Shown in pieces: positions 6,521 through 13,222 of a DNA stretch of 14,022 nucleotides; position 1 is the stretch's first letter; each line of letters begins with the position of its first letter. The position numbers and the translations under genes were made by a program. This stretch comes from JBFWNZ01 sp050250795 (GTDB taxonomy: Bacteria > Pseudomonadota > Alphaproteobacteria > UBA8366): contig JBFWNZ010000066.1 of the NCBI GenBank assembly GCA_050250795.1, positions 1-14,022 on the forward strand. Direction: 5' to 3'. Below the pieces are notes generated by a model. That model saw only the letters and a program-made list of their open reading frames with translations, had not been told where the DNA came from and made no database searches.

Positions 6521-7495
6521 TCAGAACCTGGGTGCTTGCGGTTGCTTGGAATGCGCGGCCTTGTCCGATTCCGAAAGCAAGAGTCGAGCCAGGGCGAGCG
6601 GCGAAAACGCCTTCAGCCCGTCCGCGATTCCCGGTCCGGGGCTGTAGTTGCAGAAGGCAAGATCGGCGATATCGGCGGCGGCAAGTGCATCGCCGATGCG
6701 GCGCGCGAGATCGAAACCCGTCATGGCAAGACGCGTCACGCCAAGGGGGGAGAAGGCTGCTGCCATGTCGGCTGCCTCATGTGCGTCGCGCCCGGCGGAC
6801 AGGGTCAGGACGGGTTCGATGGTGGCGACGCGCAGCAGGGCTTCCAGTCGGTTCACATCGTCGCGGCGGTAGGGATTGGCGCCGGGGCTGTCGATCAGCA
6901 CGAGATTGTTCTCACCGGCGAGGGCCACGATTTCGGCAAGGCGCGACGCGTCCTCCGCGACGGCGAGCGGCAGGTTCAGCCGGTCGGCATAGGTCTGGAG
7001 CTGGGCCACCGCGCCGGCCCGCAGGGTATCGGTGGTGATCAGCGTGACCTCGGCCTGTCCCAGCATGGCTTGGGTCGCAAGCTTGGCGATCAGCGATGTC
7101 TTGCCCACGCCGGGCGGGCCGACCAGCATGATGGGCATCGTGCGGGACTGGACGGGCAGCGGCTCGAAGCGGAATGCGCCATCCAGCGCCGCCGACAGCG
7201 CCAGCAGGGGCTCCGGCACCGACAGTTCCGCCACGGCCTGGGTCAGGCGCTCGTTGATCGCCGCTGGCGTCGCATGTGCGTCCAGGGCCTCGCAGACGAC
7301 ATCGGCGGCGTCGGGCGGCGCCAGATCGGTCAGATCGAGTGCGTCGTCGTCGTATTCCATCGCCGCGGTCACCCGGGCGCCGCGCCCTTCGCCGTCCTCG
7401 GTCGTCGCGACGATGATGGCGTCCGGTCCCAGTTGCTGGCGCACCTGCTCCAGCGCCGCGGCAAGGTTCGGAGCGTGAAAGGTTTTCAGGCGCAT
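6521..7495 (-). CDS. flhF: flagellar placement SRP-type GTPase FlhF
   Basis: 324 aa, near the lower end of the family. The N-terminal B domain (1-75) starts with the typical MRLKTFHAPNLAAAL and is short and acidic. The NG domain follows: G1 GPPGVGKT (126-133), G2 DTLRAGAVAQLQTYAD (156-171), G3 DSPG (202-205, usually DTAG), and G4 TGFD (259-262, usually TKxD). The closing SPGPGIADGLKAF (285-297) matches the FlhF G5 region. FlhF marks the cell pole for flagellar assembly and recruits early structural proteins. The Lys of G4 is replaced by Gly, which may weaken nucleotide specificity. It follows flhA by 19 nt and precedes flhG by 6 nt. Confidence 0.92.
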   Translation of the reverse strand: MRLKTFHAPNLAAALEQVRQQLGPDAIIVATTEDGEGRGARVTAAMEYDDDALDLTDLAPPDAADVVCEALDAHATPAAINERLTQAVAELSVPEPLLALSAALDGAFRFEPLPVQSRTMPIMLVGPPGVGKTSLIAKLATQAMLGQAEVTLITTDTLRAGAVAQLQTYADRLNLPLAVAEDASRLAEIVALAGENNLVLIDSPGANPYRRDDVNRLEALLRVATIEPVLTLSAGRDAHEAADMAAAFSPLGVTRLAMTGFDLARRIGDALAAADIADLAFCNYSPGPGIADGLKAFSPLALARLLLSESDKAAHSKQPQAPRF

Positions 7496-7514
7496 GATGA
7501 CGGCTCAGCCGGCT

Positions 7515-9617
7515 TCATATCTGTCCCAGGGTCCGAATGCGTGCCTTGGGGTGTATTTCGTTCTGCGACATCACCACCGTAACCGGCCGGAAGCGTTCGA
7601 TAACCGAGCGGACGAAGGGCCGGATGCCGGGGCTCACCAGCAGGACCGGCGTTTCGCCCTGCATCGCGAAACGCTCGAATGTGTCGCGGATCGCGCCGAT
7701 GAATTCCTGAAGCTTGCTGGGCGCCATCGACAACTGGCGCTCGTCGCCCTGACCCACGATCGATTCCGCGAAGGATTGCTCCCACTGGGGCGACAGCGTG
7801 ACGAGCGGAATGAAACCCTGGTTGTTGGTCGCGACATCCGACAGCTGGCGGGCGAGGCGTGCCCGCACATGCTCGGTGATCTGCGTGATGTTGCGGGTAT
7901 AGCCGGTCGCCTCGGACACGCCTTCCAGAATGGTTGCGAGATCGCGGATCGAGACGCGCTCGCCAAGCAGGTTCTGCAGGACCCGCTGTATGCCGCCGAC
8001 CGAAATATGCCCCGGGATCAGGTCGGCGATCAGCTTCTGCTGGCTGCGGTCCAACTCGTCCAGCAGCTTCTGCGTCTCGGCATAGGACAGCAGCTCGTGC
8101 ATGTTGTCCTTCACCACCTCGGTCAGATGCGTGGTGATGACGGTTGGCGCGTCGACCACGGTATAGCCGCGGAACATCGCCTCCTCTCGGTGCTGCTCGG
8201 ATATCCACATCGCGGGCAGGCCGAAGGTCGGCTCCACCGTGCTCTCGCCGGGCAGAGTGATCTGCTCGCCGCGCGGGTCCATCACCAGCAGCATGTTGGG
8301 CCGCAATTCGCCGCGGCCGGCCTCGATCTCCTTGACCCGCAGGATATAGGTGTTCGGCGGCAGTTGCAGATTGTCCTGGATGCGGACGGCCGGCATGACG
8401 AAGCCGATCTCCAGCGCCAGCTGGCGGCGCAACGCCTTGATCTGGTCGGTCAGACGGCGTTCGGACGAGTTGTTGATCAGCGCGAGCAGGCCGTATCCGA
8501 GTTCGAGCCGGATATTGTCGATCTGCAGCGCCGTGCTGATCGGTTCCTCCGCGACCGGCGCGGGGGCCGCTTCCGCCTCGCTCGCCCGTTCCTCTGCGGC
8601 TTCGGTCTCCACGTCGCGGCGATGGATCATATAGGCGAAACCGCCGGTAATGGCGGCCAGCGACATGAAGGGGATCATCGGAATGCCGGGCAGCATCGCC
8701 AGCGCCACCAGCAGGACGCTGCTGAGCGTGAGGGCGGTCGGATAATTGCTGAGTTGGCCGAAGACCGCCTCGTCGGTCTTTCCCGAGATGCCGGCCTTCG
8801 TCACCAGCATGCCTGCGGCGGTCGACACGATCAGGGCCGGAATTTGCGACACGAGGCCATCGCCGATGGTCAGCAGCGTATAGGTCTGGGCCGCCTCGCT
8901 CAGCGAAAGGCCCTTCTGCGCCGCGCCGATGATGATGCCGCCGATCACGTTGATGAAGGTGATGAGCAGGCCCGCGACGGCATCGCCGCGAACGAACTTC
9001 GAGGCGCCGTCCATCGCGCCGTAGAAGCTGCTTTCCTCCTCCAGCTTCTTGCGCCGGGTGCGGGCGTCCGACTCGTTGATGAGGCCGGACGACAGGTCTG
9101 CGTCGATCGCCATCTGCTTGCCGGGCATCGCATCCAGGCTGAACCGCGCCGCGACCTCGGCGATGCGTCCGGCGCCCTTGGTGATCACGACGAAGTTCAC
9201 GATCACCAGGATCGCGAACACGATCATTCCGATCACGTAGTTGCCGCCGACAACGAAATTGCCGAAGGCCTGGATGACATGGCCGGCAGCATCCGGTCCG
9301 GTATGTCCCTCGGACAGGATCAGGCGGGTGGAGGCGAGGTTCAGCGCCAGCCGCAGCATGGTGGCGATCAGCAGGATCGTCGGGAACGAGTTCAACTCCA
9401 TCGGATCGCGCAGGAACATCACCGTCATCAGGATGAGGACGGAAAACGTGATCGACAGCGCGAGCGAGAAGTCGAGCAGCCAGGTCGGCATCGGCAGCAG
9501 CAGCACCACCAGGATGCAGACCACGCCGAGGGCAAGCATGATGTCGCCGCGCTTGCTGAGCGCGTTCAGGCCGGACGTCGCCGAGCCGGTGCCGGGGGTC
9601 GGGGTTGCGTCGGTCAT
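7515..9617 (-). CDS. flhA: flagellar export gate protein FlhA
   Basis: 700 aa, full length for the family. The N-terminal half (about 25-330) holds the membrane segments, beginning IMLALGVVCILVVLLLPMP, with the FHIPEP-family loop (KGAGRIAEVAARFSLDAMP, then KQMAIDADLSSGLI, about 170-205) facing the cytoplasm. A charged Glu/Ala linker (about 338-360) leads to the cytoplasmic domain that forms the nonameric ring docking export chaperones and FliJ. The end, ARIRTLGQI, is complete. FlhA is the main gate component of the type III secretion pore and uses the proton motive force. Start ATG at 9617, 39 nt after flbD; flhF follows 19 nt downstream. Confidence 0.97.
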   Translation of the reverse strand: MTDATPTPGTGSATSGLNALSKRGDIMLALGVVCILVVLLLPMPTWLLDFSLALSITFSVLILMTVMFLRDPMELNSFPTILLIATMLRLALNLASTRLILSEGHTGPDAAGHVIQAFGNFVVGGNYVIGMIVFAILVIVNFVVITKGAGRIAEVAARFSLDAMPGKQMAIDADLSSGLINESDARTRRKKLEEESSFYGAMDGASKFVRGDAVAGLLITFINVIGGIIIGAAQKGLSLSEAAQTYTLLTIGDGLVSQIPALIVSTAAGMLVTKAGISGKTDEAVFGQLSNYPTALTLSSVLLVALAMLPGIPMIPFMSLAAITGGFAYMIHRRDVETEAAEERASEAEAAPAPVAEEPISTALQIDNIRLELGYGLLALINNSSERRLTDQIKALRRQLALEIGFVMPAVRIQDNLQLPPNTYILRVKEIEAGRGELRPNMLLVMDPRGEQITLPGESTVEPTFGLPAMWISEQHREEAMFRGYTVVDAPTVITTHLTEVVKDNMHELLSYAETQKLLDELDRSQQKLIADLIPGHISVGGIQRVLQNLLGERVSIRDLATILEGVSEATGYTRNITQITEHVRARLARQLSDVATNNQGFIPLVTLSPQWEQSFAESIVGQGDERQLSMAPSKLQEFIGAIRDTFERFAMQGETPVLLVSPGIRPFVRSVIERFRPVTVVMSQNEIHPKARIRTLGQI

Positions 9618-9656
9618 CGGACCGTCATGGCTGCATGCCGTTCCGTCTCACCGGGA

Positions 9657-10985
9657 TCAAGCCTCGCCGGGCATCGGCACGGCGATCCCTTCCTCGCTGT
9701 ACTGCTTCAGCTTGTTGCGCAATGTGCGGATCGAGATGCCGAGGATATTCGCGGCGTGCGTCCGGTTGCCCAGGCAATGCTGCAGCGTTTCGATGATCAG
9801 ATCGCGTTCCACCTGGGCGACGCTCTTGCCGACCAGTCCGCCTGCAACCGCCGCTGGGGCCGCGGTCTCGGCCGCCCGTCCGCCGCCGCTCATGTTCAGC
9901 ATGATCGCGTCGGGTTCGATCTCGCTGCCATAGGCCAGCAGCACGGCGCGATGCATCGTGTTTTCAAGCTCGCGTACGTTGCCGCGCCAGGAATGGCGCT
10001 GCAATGCTTCGAGGGCGGCAGGGCTCAGCGGACGATGCGGCATGCCGTTCACCTGGGCATAGCGCTCGACGAAGTGATCCGCCAGCAGGCGGATATCCAG
10101 GGGCCGGCTTCGAAGCGCCGGCAGTTCGATGTTCACGACATTCAGCCGGAAGAACAGGTCCTCGCGGAACTCGCCTTCGCGGACCGCCGCTTCCAGATCG
10201 CGGTTCGAGGTCGCCAGCAGGCGGACATCGATCTTGATCGGATGCGTGCCGCCCACACGGTCGATCTCGCGCTCCTGGATCGCCCGCAGCAGCTTGGCCT
10301 GCAGGCGGGGATGCATCTCGCTGATCTCGTCCAGCAGCAACGTGCCGCCGTTCGCTTCCTCGAACTTGCCCAGGCGCCGGGCGATGGCGCCGGTAAAGGC
10401 ACCCTTCTCATGGCCGAACAACTCGGATTCCAGCAGATTTTCGGGAATCGCGGCGCAGTTCACGGCGACGAAGGCGCGGGCGGCGCGCTTGCTCTTGGCG
10501 TGAATGTGGCGTGCCATCAATTCCTTGCCGGTGCCGGACTCGCCCGTGATCATCACCGAGGCATCGGACGGAGCGATCCGGTCGGCAATGGCGATCACGC
10601 GCTTCATGGCGGGATCGACGTGGATGATCGTCGCGCTTTCCTCGGCCGCGGCCTCAAGCACGGCGGCGATCAGTTCGGGGTCGGGCGGGAGGGGGATGTA
10701 CTCCTTCGCGCCCGCCCGGATTGCGGCCTCGGCGGCCGCGGCATCGGTGCCGATGCCATAGGCCACGACCTCGATGTTGATGCGCTCGGCCTGCAGCCGG
10801 CGGACCATGTCGCGGACATCCTGGCGCACATCGATCATCAGCAGGTCCGCGCCCTGGCCCGAGCGCAAGGCGTTCAGCGCCTTCTCGATCGTATCGACCT
10901 GGGACACCTTGGCGCCGCGGTCGATCGCGATCTTGCTCGCGGTCGTGATGTGGCCTTCCAAGCTTCCAACGATCAGCAATCTCAT
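9657..10985 (-). CDS. flbD: sigma-54-dependent flagellar activator FlbD
   Basis: 442-aa NtrC-type activator with FlbD features. The N-terminal receiver-like domain (1-115) has one possible acceptor (D52 in LLMIDVRQD), but it lacks the N-terminal acidic pair and has LPP where the conserved Lys-Pro should be (98-101), so classical phosphorylation is unlikely. In Caulobacter, FlbD activity is set by FliX; no fliX is in this window. The AAA+ domain has Walker A GESGTGKE (148-155), the sigma-54 contact loop GAFTGA (195-200), Walker B GGTLLLDE (213-220) and the Arg-finger region FREDLFFRLNV (273-283). A Fis-type helix-turn-helix (about 405-430, NRTHAANILGISIRTLRNKL) binds DNA. Its place inside the early flagellar operon suggests it is made with the basal body and then activates hook and filament genes. 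Confidence 0.93.
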   Translation of the reverse strand: MRLLIVGSLEGHITTASKIAIDRGAKVSQVDTIEKALNALRSGQGADLLMIDVRQDVRDMVRRLQAERINIEVVAYGIGTDAAAAEAAIRAGAKEYIPLPPDPELIAAVLEAAAEESATIIHVDPAMKRVIAIADRIAPSDASVMITGESGTGKELMARHIHAKSKRAARAFVAVNCAAIPENLLESELFGHEKGAFTGAIARRLGKFEEANGGTLLLDEISEMHPRLQAKLLRAIQEREIDRVGGTHPIKIDVRLLATSNRDLEAAVREGEFREDLFFRLNVVNIELPALRSRPLDIRLLADHFVERYAQVNGMPHRPLSPAALEALQRHSWRGNVRELENTMHRAVLLAYGSEIEPDAIMLNMSGGGRAAETAAPAAVAGGLVGKSVAQVERDLIIETLQHCLGNRTHAANILGISIRTLRNKLKQYSEEGIAVPMPGEA

Positions 10986-11028
10986 GACACGGATACCTGT
11001 CTGCGGGCGCGACCTCGGGTCATCGCGG

Positions 11029-11871
11029 CTAGCCGAAATAATCGATGCGCTGCCCCGACGGCAGCACGGTGTTCAACAGCATTTCCAGGCGCCGGGGATT
11101 TTCCTGGCGTGCCATCGATGCCGACGCCATGACGTACATCTGGTTGATCAGCATCTCATCGATGGAGTTGCGCTCCAGCTTGGCGGCGAGCGGCGTGAAC
11201 AGGATGTTGGCCAGCAGGGCGCCATAGAACGTGGTCAGAAGTGCGACGGCCATGCTCGGCCCGATCGAGCTTGGATCCTGGATGTTGCCGAGCATCTGGA
11301 CCAGGCCGACCAGCGTCCCGATCAGGCCCATGGCAGGCGACACCTCCGCCGCTTTGCGCAGAACGGCCGCAGAACGCGTCTGACTCTGCGCCATTGCCTG
11401 CAATTCGCTTTGCAGGATGCGGTCGATGTCGTCGCCTGTCGTGCCGTCGACGACCATCGACACGCCCTGGAACAGCACACGCTGGCTGCGCAGGGAACTC
11501 AGATACGGCTCAAGCACCAGGATGCCGTGATGGCGCGCGACTTCCGCCAGTTGAAGAACATGGATCGCCGCCGCCTGCGGCTGGCGCGCCGAATGCAGCA
11601 CCGTCTGCGCGACGTTGCGGAGCATTCCGAGCATATCGCCAAGCGAAAAGCTGGCCGTCGTCACGCCGGCCGTTCCGCCCACCACGATCAGGATCGAGGG
11701 AATGTCGACGAAGGCTGCGGGCGAACCGCCCAGGATGATCGCAGCCAGGATGAGCGCGCTCGCCCCCAGCAATCCGCAAATGGTGGCAAGATCGACCGTG
11801 GCGCGTGCGGTCGGTGCGCGGACCTGCCCCGCGCTTGGCGTGCGGGACCGTGTATCGACGTCGAATGCCAT
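11029..11871 (-). CDS. flagellar stator protein, MotA/PomA family
   Basis: 280 aa with four predicted membrane segments (about 28-50, 57-75, 176-196, 207-228) and a large cytoplasmic domain between the second and third that contacts FliG. The third segment contains VSPAMGLIGTLVGLVQMLG with the conserved Pro, and the fourth GPSMAVALLTTFYGALLANI. These segments and the C-terminal ENPRRLEML are closest to PomA (sodium-type) sequences as I remember them, but the coupling ion cannot be decided from MotA alone. The first about 25 residues form a charged, Ser/Thr/Arg-containing extension before the first membrane segment. No motB/pomB partner is next to it or elsewhere in the window, so it must lie outside. 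Start ATG at 11871, 22 nt after fliN; flbD follows 43 nt downstream. Confidence 0.88.
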   Translation of the reverse strand: MAFDVDTRSRTPSAGQVRAPTARATVDLATICGLLGASALILAAIILGGSPAAFVDIPSILIVVGGTAGVTTASFSLGDMLGMLRNVAQTVLHSARQPQAAAIHVLQLAEVARHHGILVLEPYLSSLRSQRVLFQGVSMVVDGTTGDDIDRILQSELQAMAQSQTRSAAVLRKAAEVSPAMGLIGTLVGLVQMLGNIQDPSSIGPSMAVALLTTFYGALLANILFTPLAAKLERNSIDEMLINQMYVMASASMARQENPRRLEMLLNTVLPSGQRIDYFG

Positions 11872-11893
11872 GCCGCTTGCGCCGCCTTGCCGA

Positions 11894-12247
11894 TCAACTC
11901 GTTCTGTCGGTCTTGATGATCTCGGTCATCGTCACGCCGAGCTTGTCTTCCACCACAACGACCTCGCCGCGTGCGACGAGCCGGTTGTTGACGTAAATGT
12001 CGATGGCTTCGCCGACCTTGCGGTCGAGTTCCACCACCGCGCCACGCCCTAGTTTCAGCAACTGGCTGACCTGCATGGTTGCTTTGCCGAGGACGGCCGA
12101 TACCGTGACCGGAATGTCATAGACGGCCTCCAGATCCCGCGCGCCCTGCGGCAGGTTCTGGTCCATGTCGAGGTCGTCATTGCGCGAGTCGCGTGGGGCG
12201 GCATCGTCCTCGAATTCGTCCAGATTCATCTTGTTATCGTCGGCCAT
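11894..12247 (-). CDS. fliN: flagellar motor switch protein FliN
   Basis: 117 aa, typical length. An acidic, disordered N-terminus (1-38) precedes the SpoA domain (about 40-115), with YDIPVTVSAVLGKATMQVSQLLKLG and the later VNNRLVARGEVVVVEDKLGVTMTEI signature of FliN/FliM/YscQ proteins. FliN builds the lower C-ring, binds CheY-P with FliM, and docks FliH. It has the clearest Shine-Dalgarno in the operon: AGGAGA (bases 12253-12258 on the complementary strand) 5 nt before the ATG at 12247, consistent with the high copy number FliN needs. It lies 48 nt after fliH. No fliM is present in the window. Confidence 0.95.
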   Translation of the reverse strand: MADDNKMNLDEFEDDAAPRDSRNDDLDMDQNLPQGARDLEAVYDIPVTVSAVLGKATMQVSQLLKLGRGAVVELDRKVGEAIDIYVNNRLVARGEVVVVEDKLGVTMTEIIKTDRTS

Positions 12248-12295
12248 CGGTCTCTCCTGCCATCCTGTCGGCGGCGAATGGGTGAGTGCGGTGCA

Positions 12296-13123
12296 TCAGG
12301 ATTTGGGCTCCCTCCCCTGGGGAGGCGCGACCTGACGTACCTTCGGCTGCGGACCTCGACGGGCGGGCGCCGCAGCCGTTTCGTCGAGGGTCGGCGTCGG
12401 CTGTTCCGAGGGGGCCGCCACAGGGGTTGTCCGCAACGGTTCTGGATGCACCCGCGACGTCATTGCGTCCACCGCAGCATCGATCTCGCGCCAGATCCGG
12501 GCGGAGTCGCGCGTTGCGCCGCCATCGCCCCAGTCCACTGCGGCATCGCCGGGTCCGATAGCTGGATCGGCGACGACCGTTGCCTGTCCTTCGAATGCTG
12601 CCTGGGCGACCGCGTCGGCCATGCGATCCTGTAGCGATGCCACGGCGTCCGGCGCGACGCGGATCGTGATTCTTGCTGGCGTCAGCAGACTGGCGAGCGA
12701 CTGGTGGACCAGCGCCTCGATTTCGTCCAGCCCCTGTGTCTCCGCGTAGTGCGGGAACAGTTTGCGTGCAATGCCTGTGGCGATCGTGCCGGCAAGGCGC
12801 GCGGTGGCGTCGCTGTCCTCCGCCCGCTCACGGTCGAGATTGCCCAGGGCCTCGGCGATGCGCTCCACGGCCATGGCAGATGTACGTTCCGTGCTTTCCG
12901 CGGCCTCGATCTGCGCCGCGGCACGCCCGTCCTGATACCCTTGGTCGTGGGCGGCCTTGAGGTCTTCCTGGGTGAAGACCGGCGGTGCCGGGGGAGCGGG
13001 CGGTGCGTCCGGAACGGACGACCCTTTCCGGCCCGGGGCCCGAGCCGGCGTCGGCAAATCATCTTCGTCGAAGGACAGATCGAAGGTGAAAGGGCGGATC
13101 AAGGATTTAGGGCCTGCATTCAT
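12296..13123 (-). CDS. fliH: flagellar assembly protein FliH with Pro-rich C-terminal extension
   Basis: 275 aa. Residues 1-50 are Pro/Ala-rich and disordered. Residues 51-110 are helical with the family's Gly pattern (GYQDGRAAA, 62-70). The C-terminal globular region (about 112-225) includes LFPHYAETQGLDEIEALVHQ, a strand RITIRVAPD, and DPAIGPGDAAVDWGDGGATRD (186-206), matching the end of the FliH/YscL fold. FliH dimers bind FliI, restrain its ATPase and tether it to FliN. Most FliH proteins end near here. This one continues about 50 residues (226-275) as a Pro/Thr/Ala-rich tail, an apparent lineage-specific extension. The start ATG at 13123 has no strong Shine-Dalgarno. Confidence 0.88.
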   Translation of the reverse strand: MNAGPKSLIRPFTFDLSFDEDDLPTPARAPGRKGSSVPDAPPAPPAPPVFTQEDLKAAHDQGYQDGRAAAQIEAAESTERTSAMAVERIAEALGNLDRERAEDSDATARLAGTIATGIARKLFPHYAETQGLDEIEALVHQSLASLLTPARITIRVAPDAVASLQDRMADAVAQAAFEGQATVVADPAIGPGDAAVDWGDGGATRDSARIWREIDAAVDAMTSRVHPEPLRTTPVAAPSEQPTPTLDETAAAPARRGPQPKVRQVAPPQGREPKS

Positions 13124-13153
13124 CGGCTGTCCGGTCGGTCGTCCTCAAGCTGC

Positions 13154-13169
13154 GTGCCGGATGCGGCAC
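13154..13169 (-). repeat. intercistronic hairpin between fliG and fliH
   Basis: GTGCCG (13154-13159) and CGGCAC (13164-13169) form a perfect 6-bp stem with a 4-nt loop. On the coding strand it begins at the last base of the TAG at 13169-13171, which closes the fliG tail frame, and lies 30 nt before the fliH start. It could stabilise the upstream message or modulate fliH expression. There is no T-run, so it is not a convincing terminator. Confidence 0.4.
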
Positions 13170-13222
13170 TAATAGATCAGTTCGTCTTCGGCGCTGCCGT
13201 CGGAGATGATGATCTCGCCGCG
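13169..13222 (-). other. in-frame FliG C-terminal tail separated from fliG by a TAA codon
   Basis: Directly after the fliG TAA (13223-13225) the same frame stays open for 17 codons, RGEIIISDGSAEDELIY, then stops at TAG (13169-13171). FliG proteins commonly end in a Gly-Glu-Ile-hydrophobic strand followed by an acidic Glu/Asp cluster and one or two hydrophobic residues, so this looks like the normal FliG C-terminus rather than untranslated spacer. Changing one base of TAA (to GAA, CAA or AAA) would restore a continuous reading frame. Confidence 0.7.

Noticed and set aside
5462..7582. A 706-codon open frame on the + strand, opposite flhG and flhF.
   Set aside because: Same shadow effect: it covers the full length of two conserved genes on the other strand and has low-complexity, unrecognisable content.
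7494..11132. A 1212-codon open frame on the + strand, opposite flhA, flbD and part of motA.
   Set aside because: It is antisense to three clearly recognisable genes, and its composition (rich in His, Arg, Gln, Asp, Ala) is what GC-rich codon use produces on the opposite strand. No domain is recognisable.
12311..12325. GC-rich palindrome near the fliH end, considered as a terminator.
   Set aside because: The 1-nt centre gives a strained loop, there is no T-run, and fliN continues the operon with a strong ribosome binding site.
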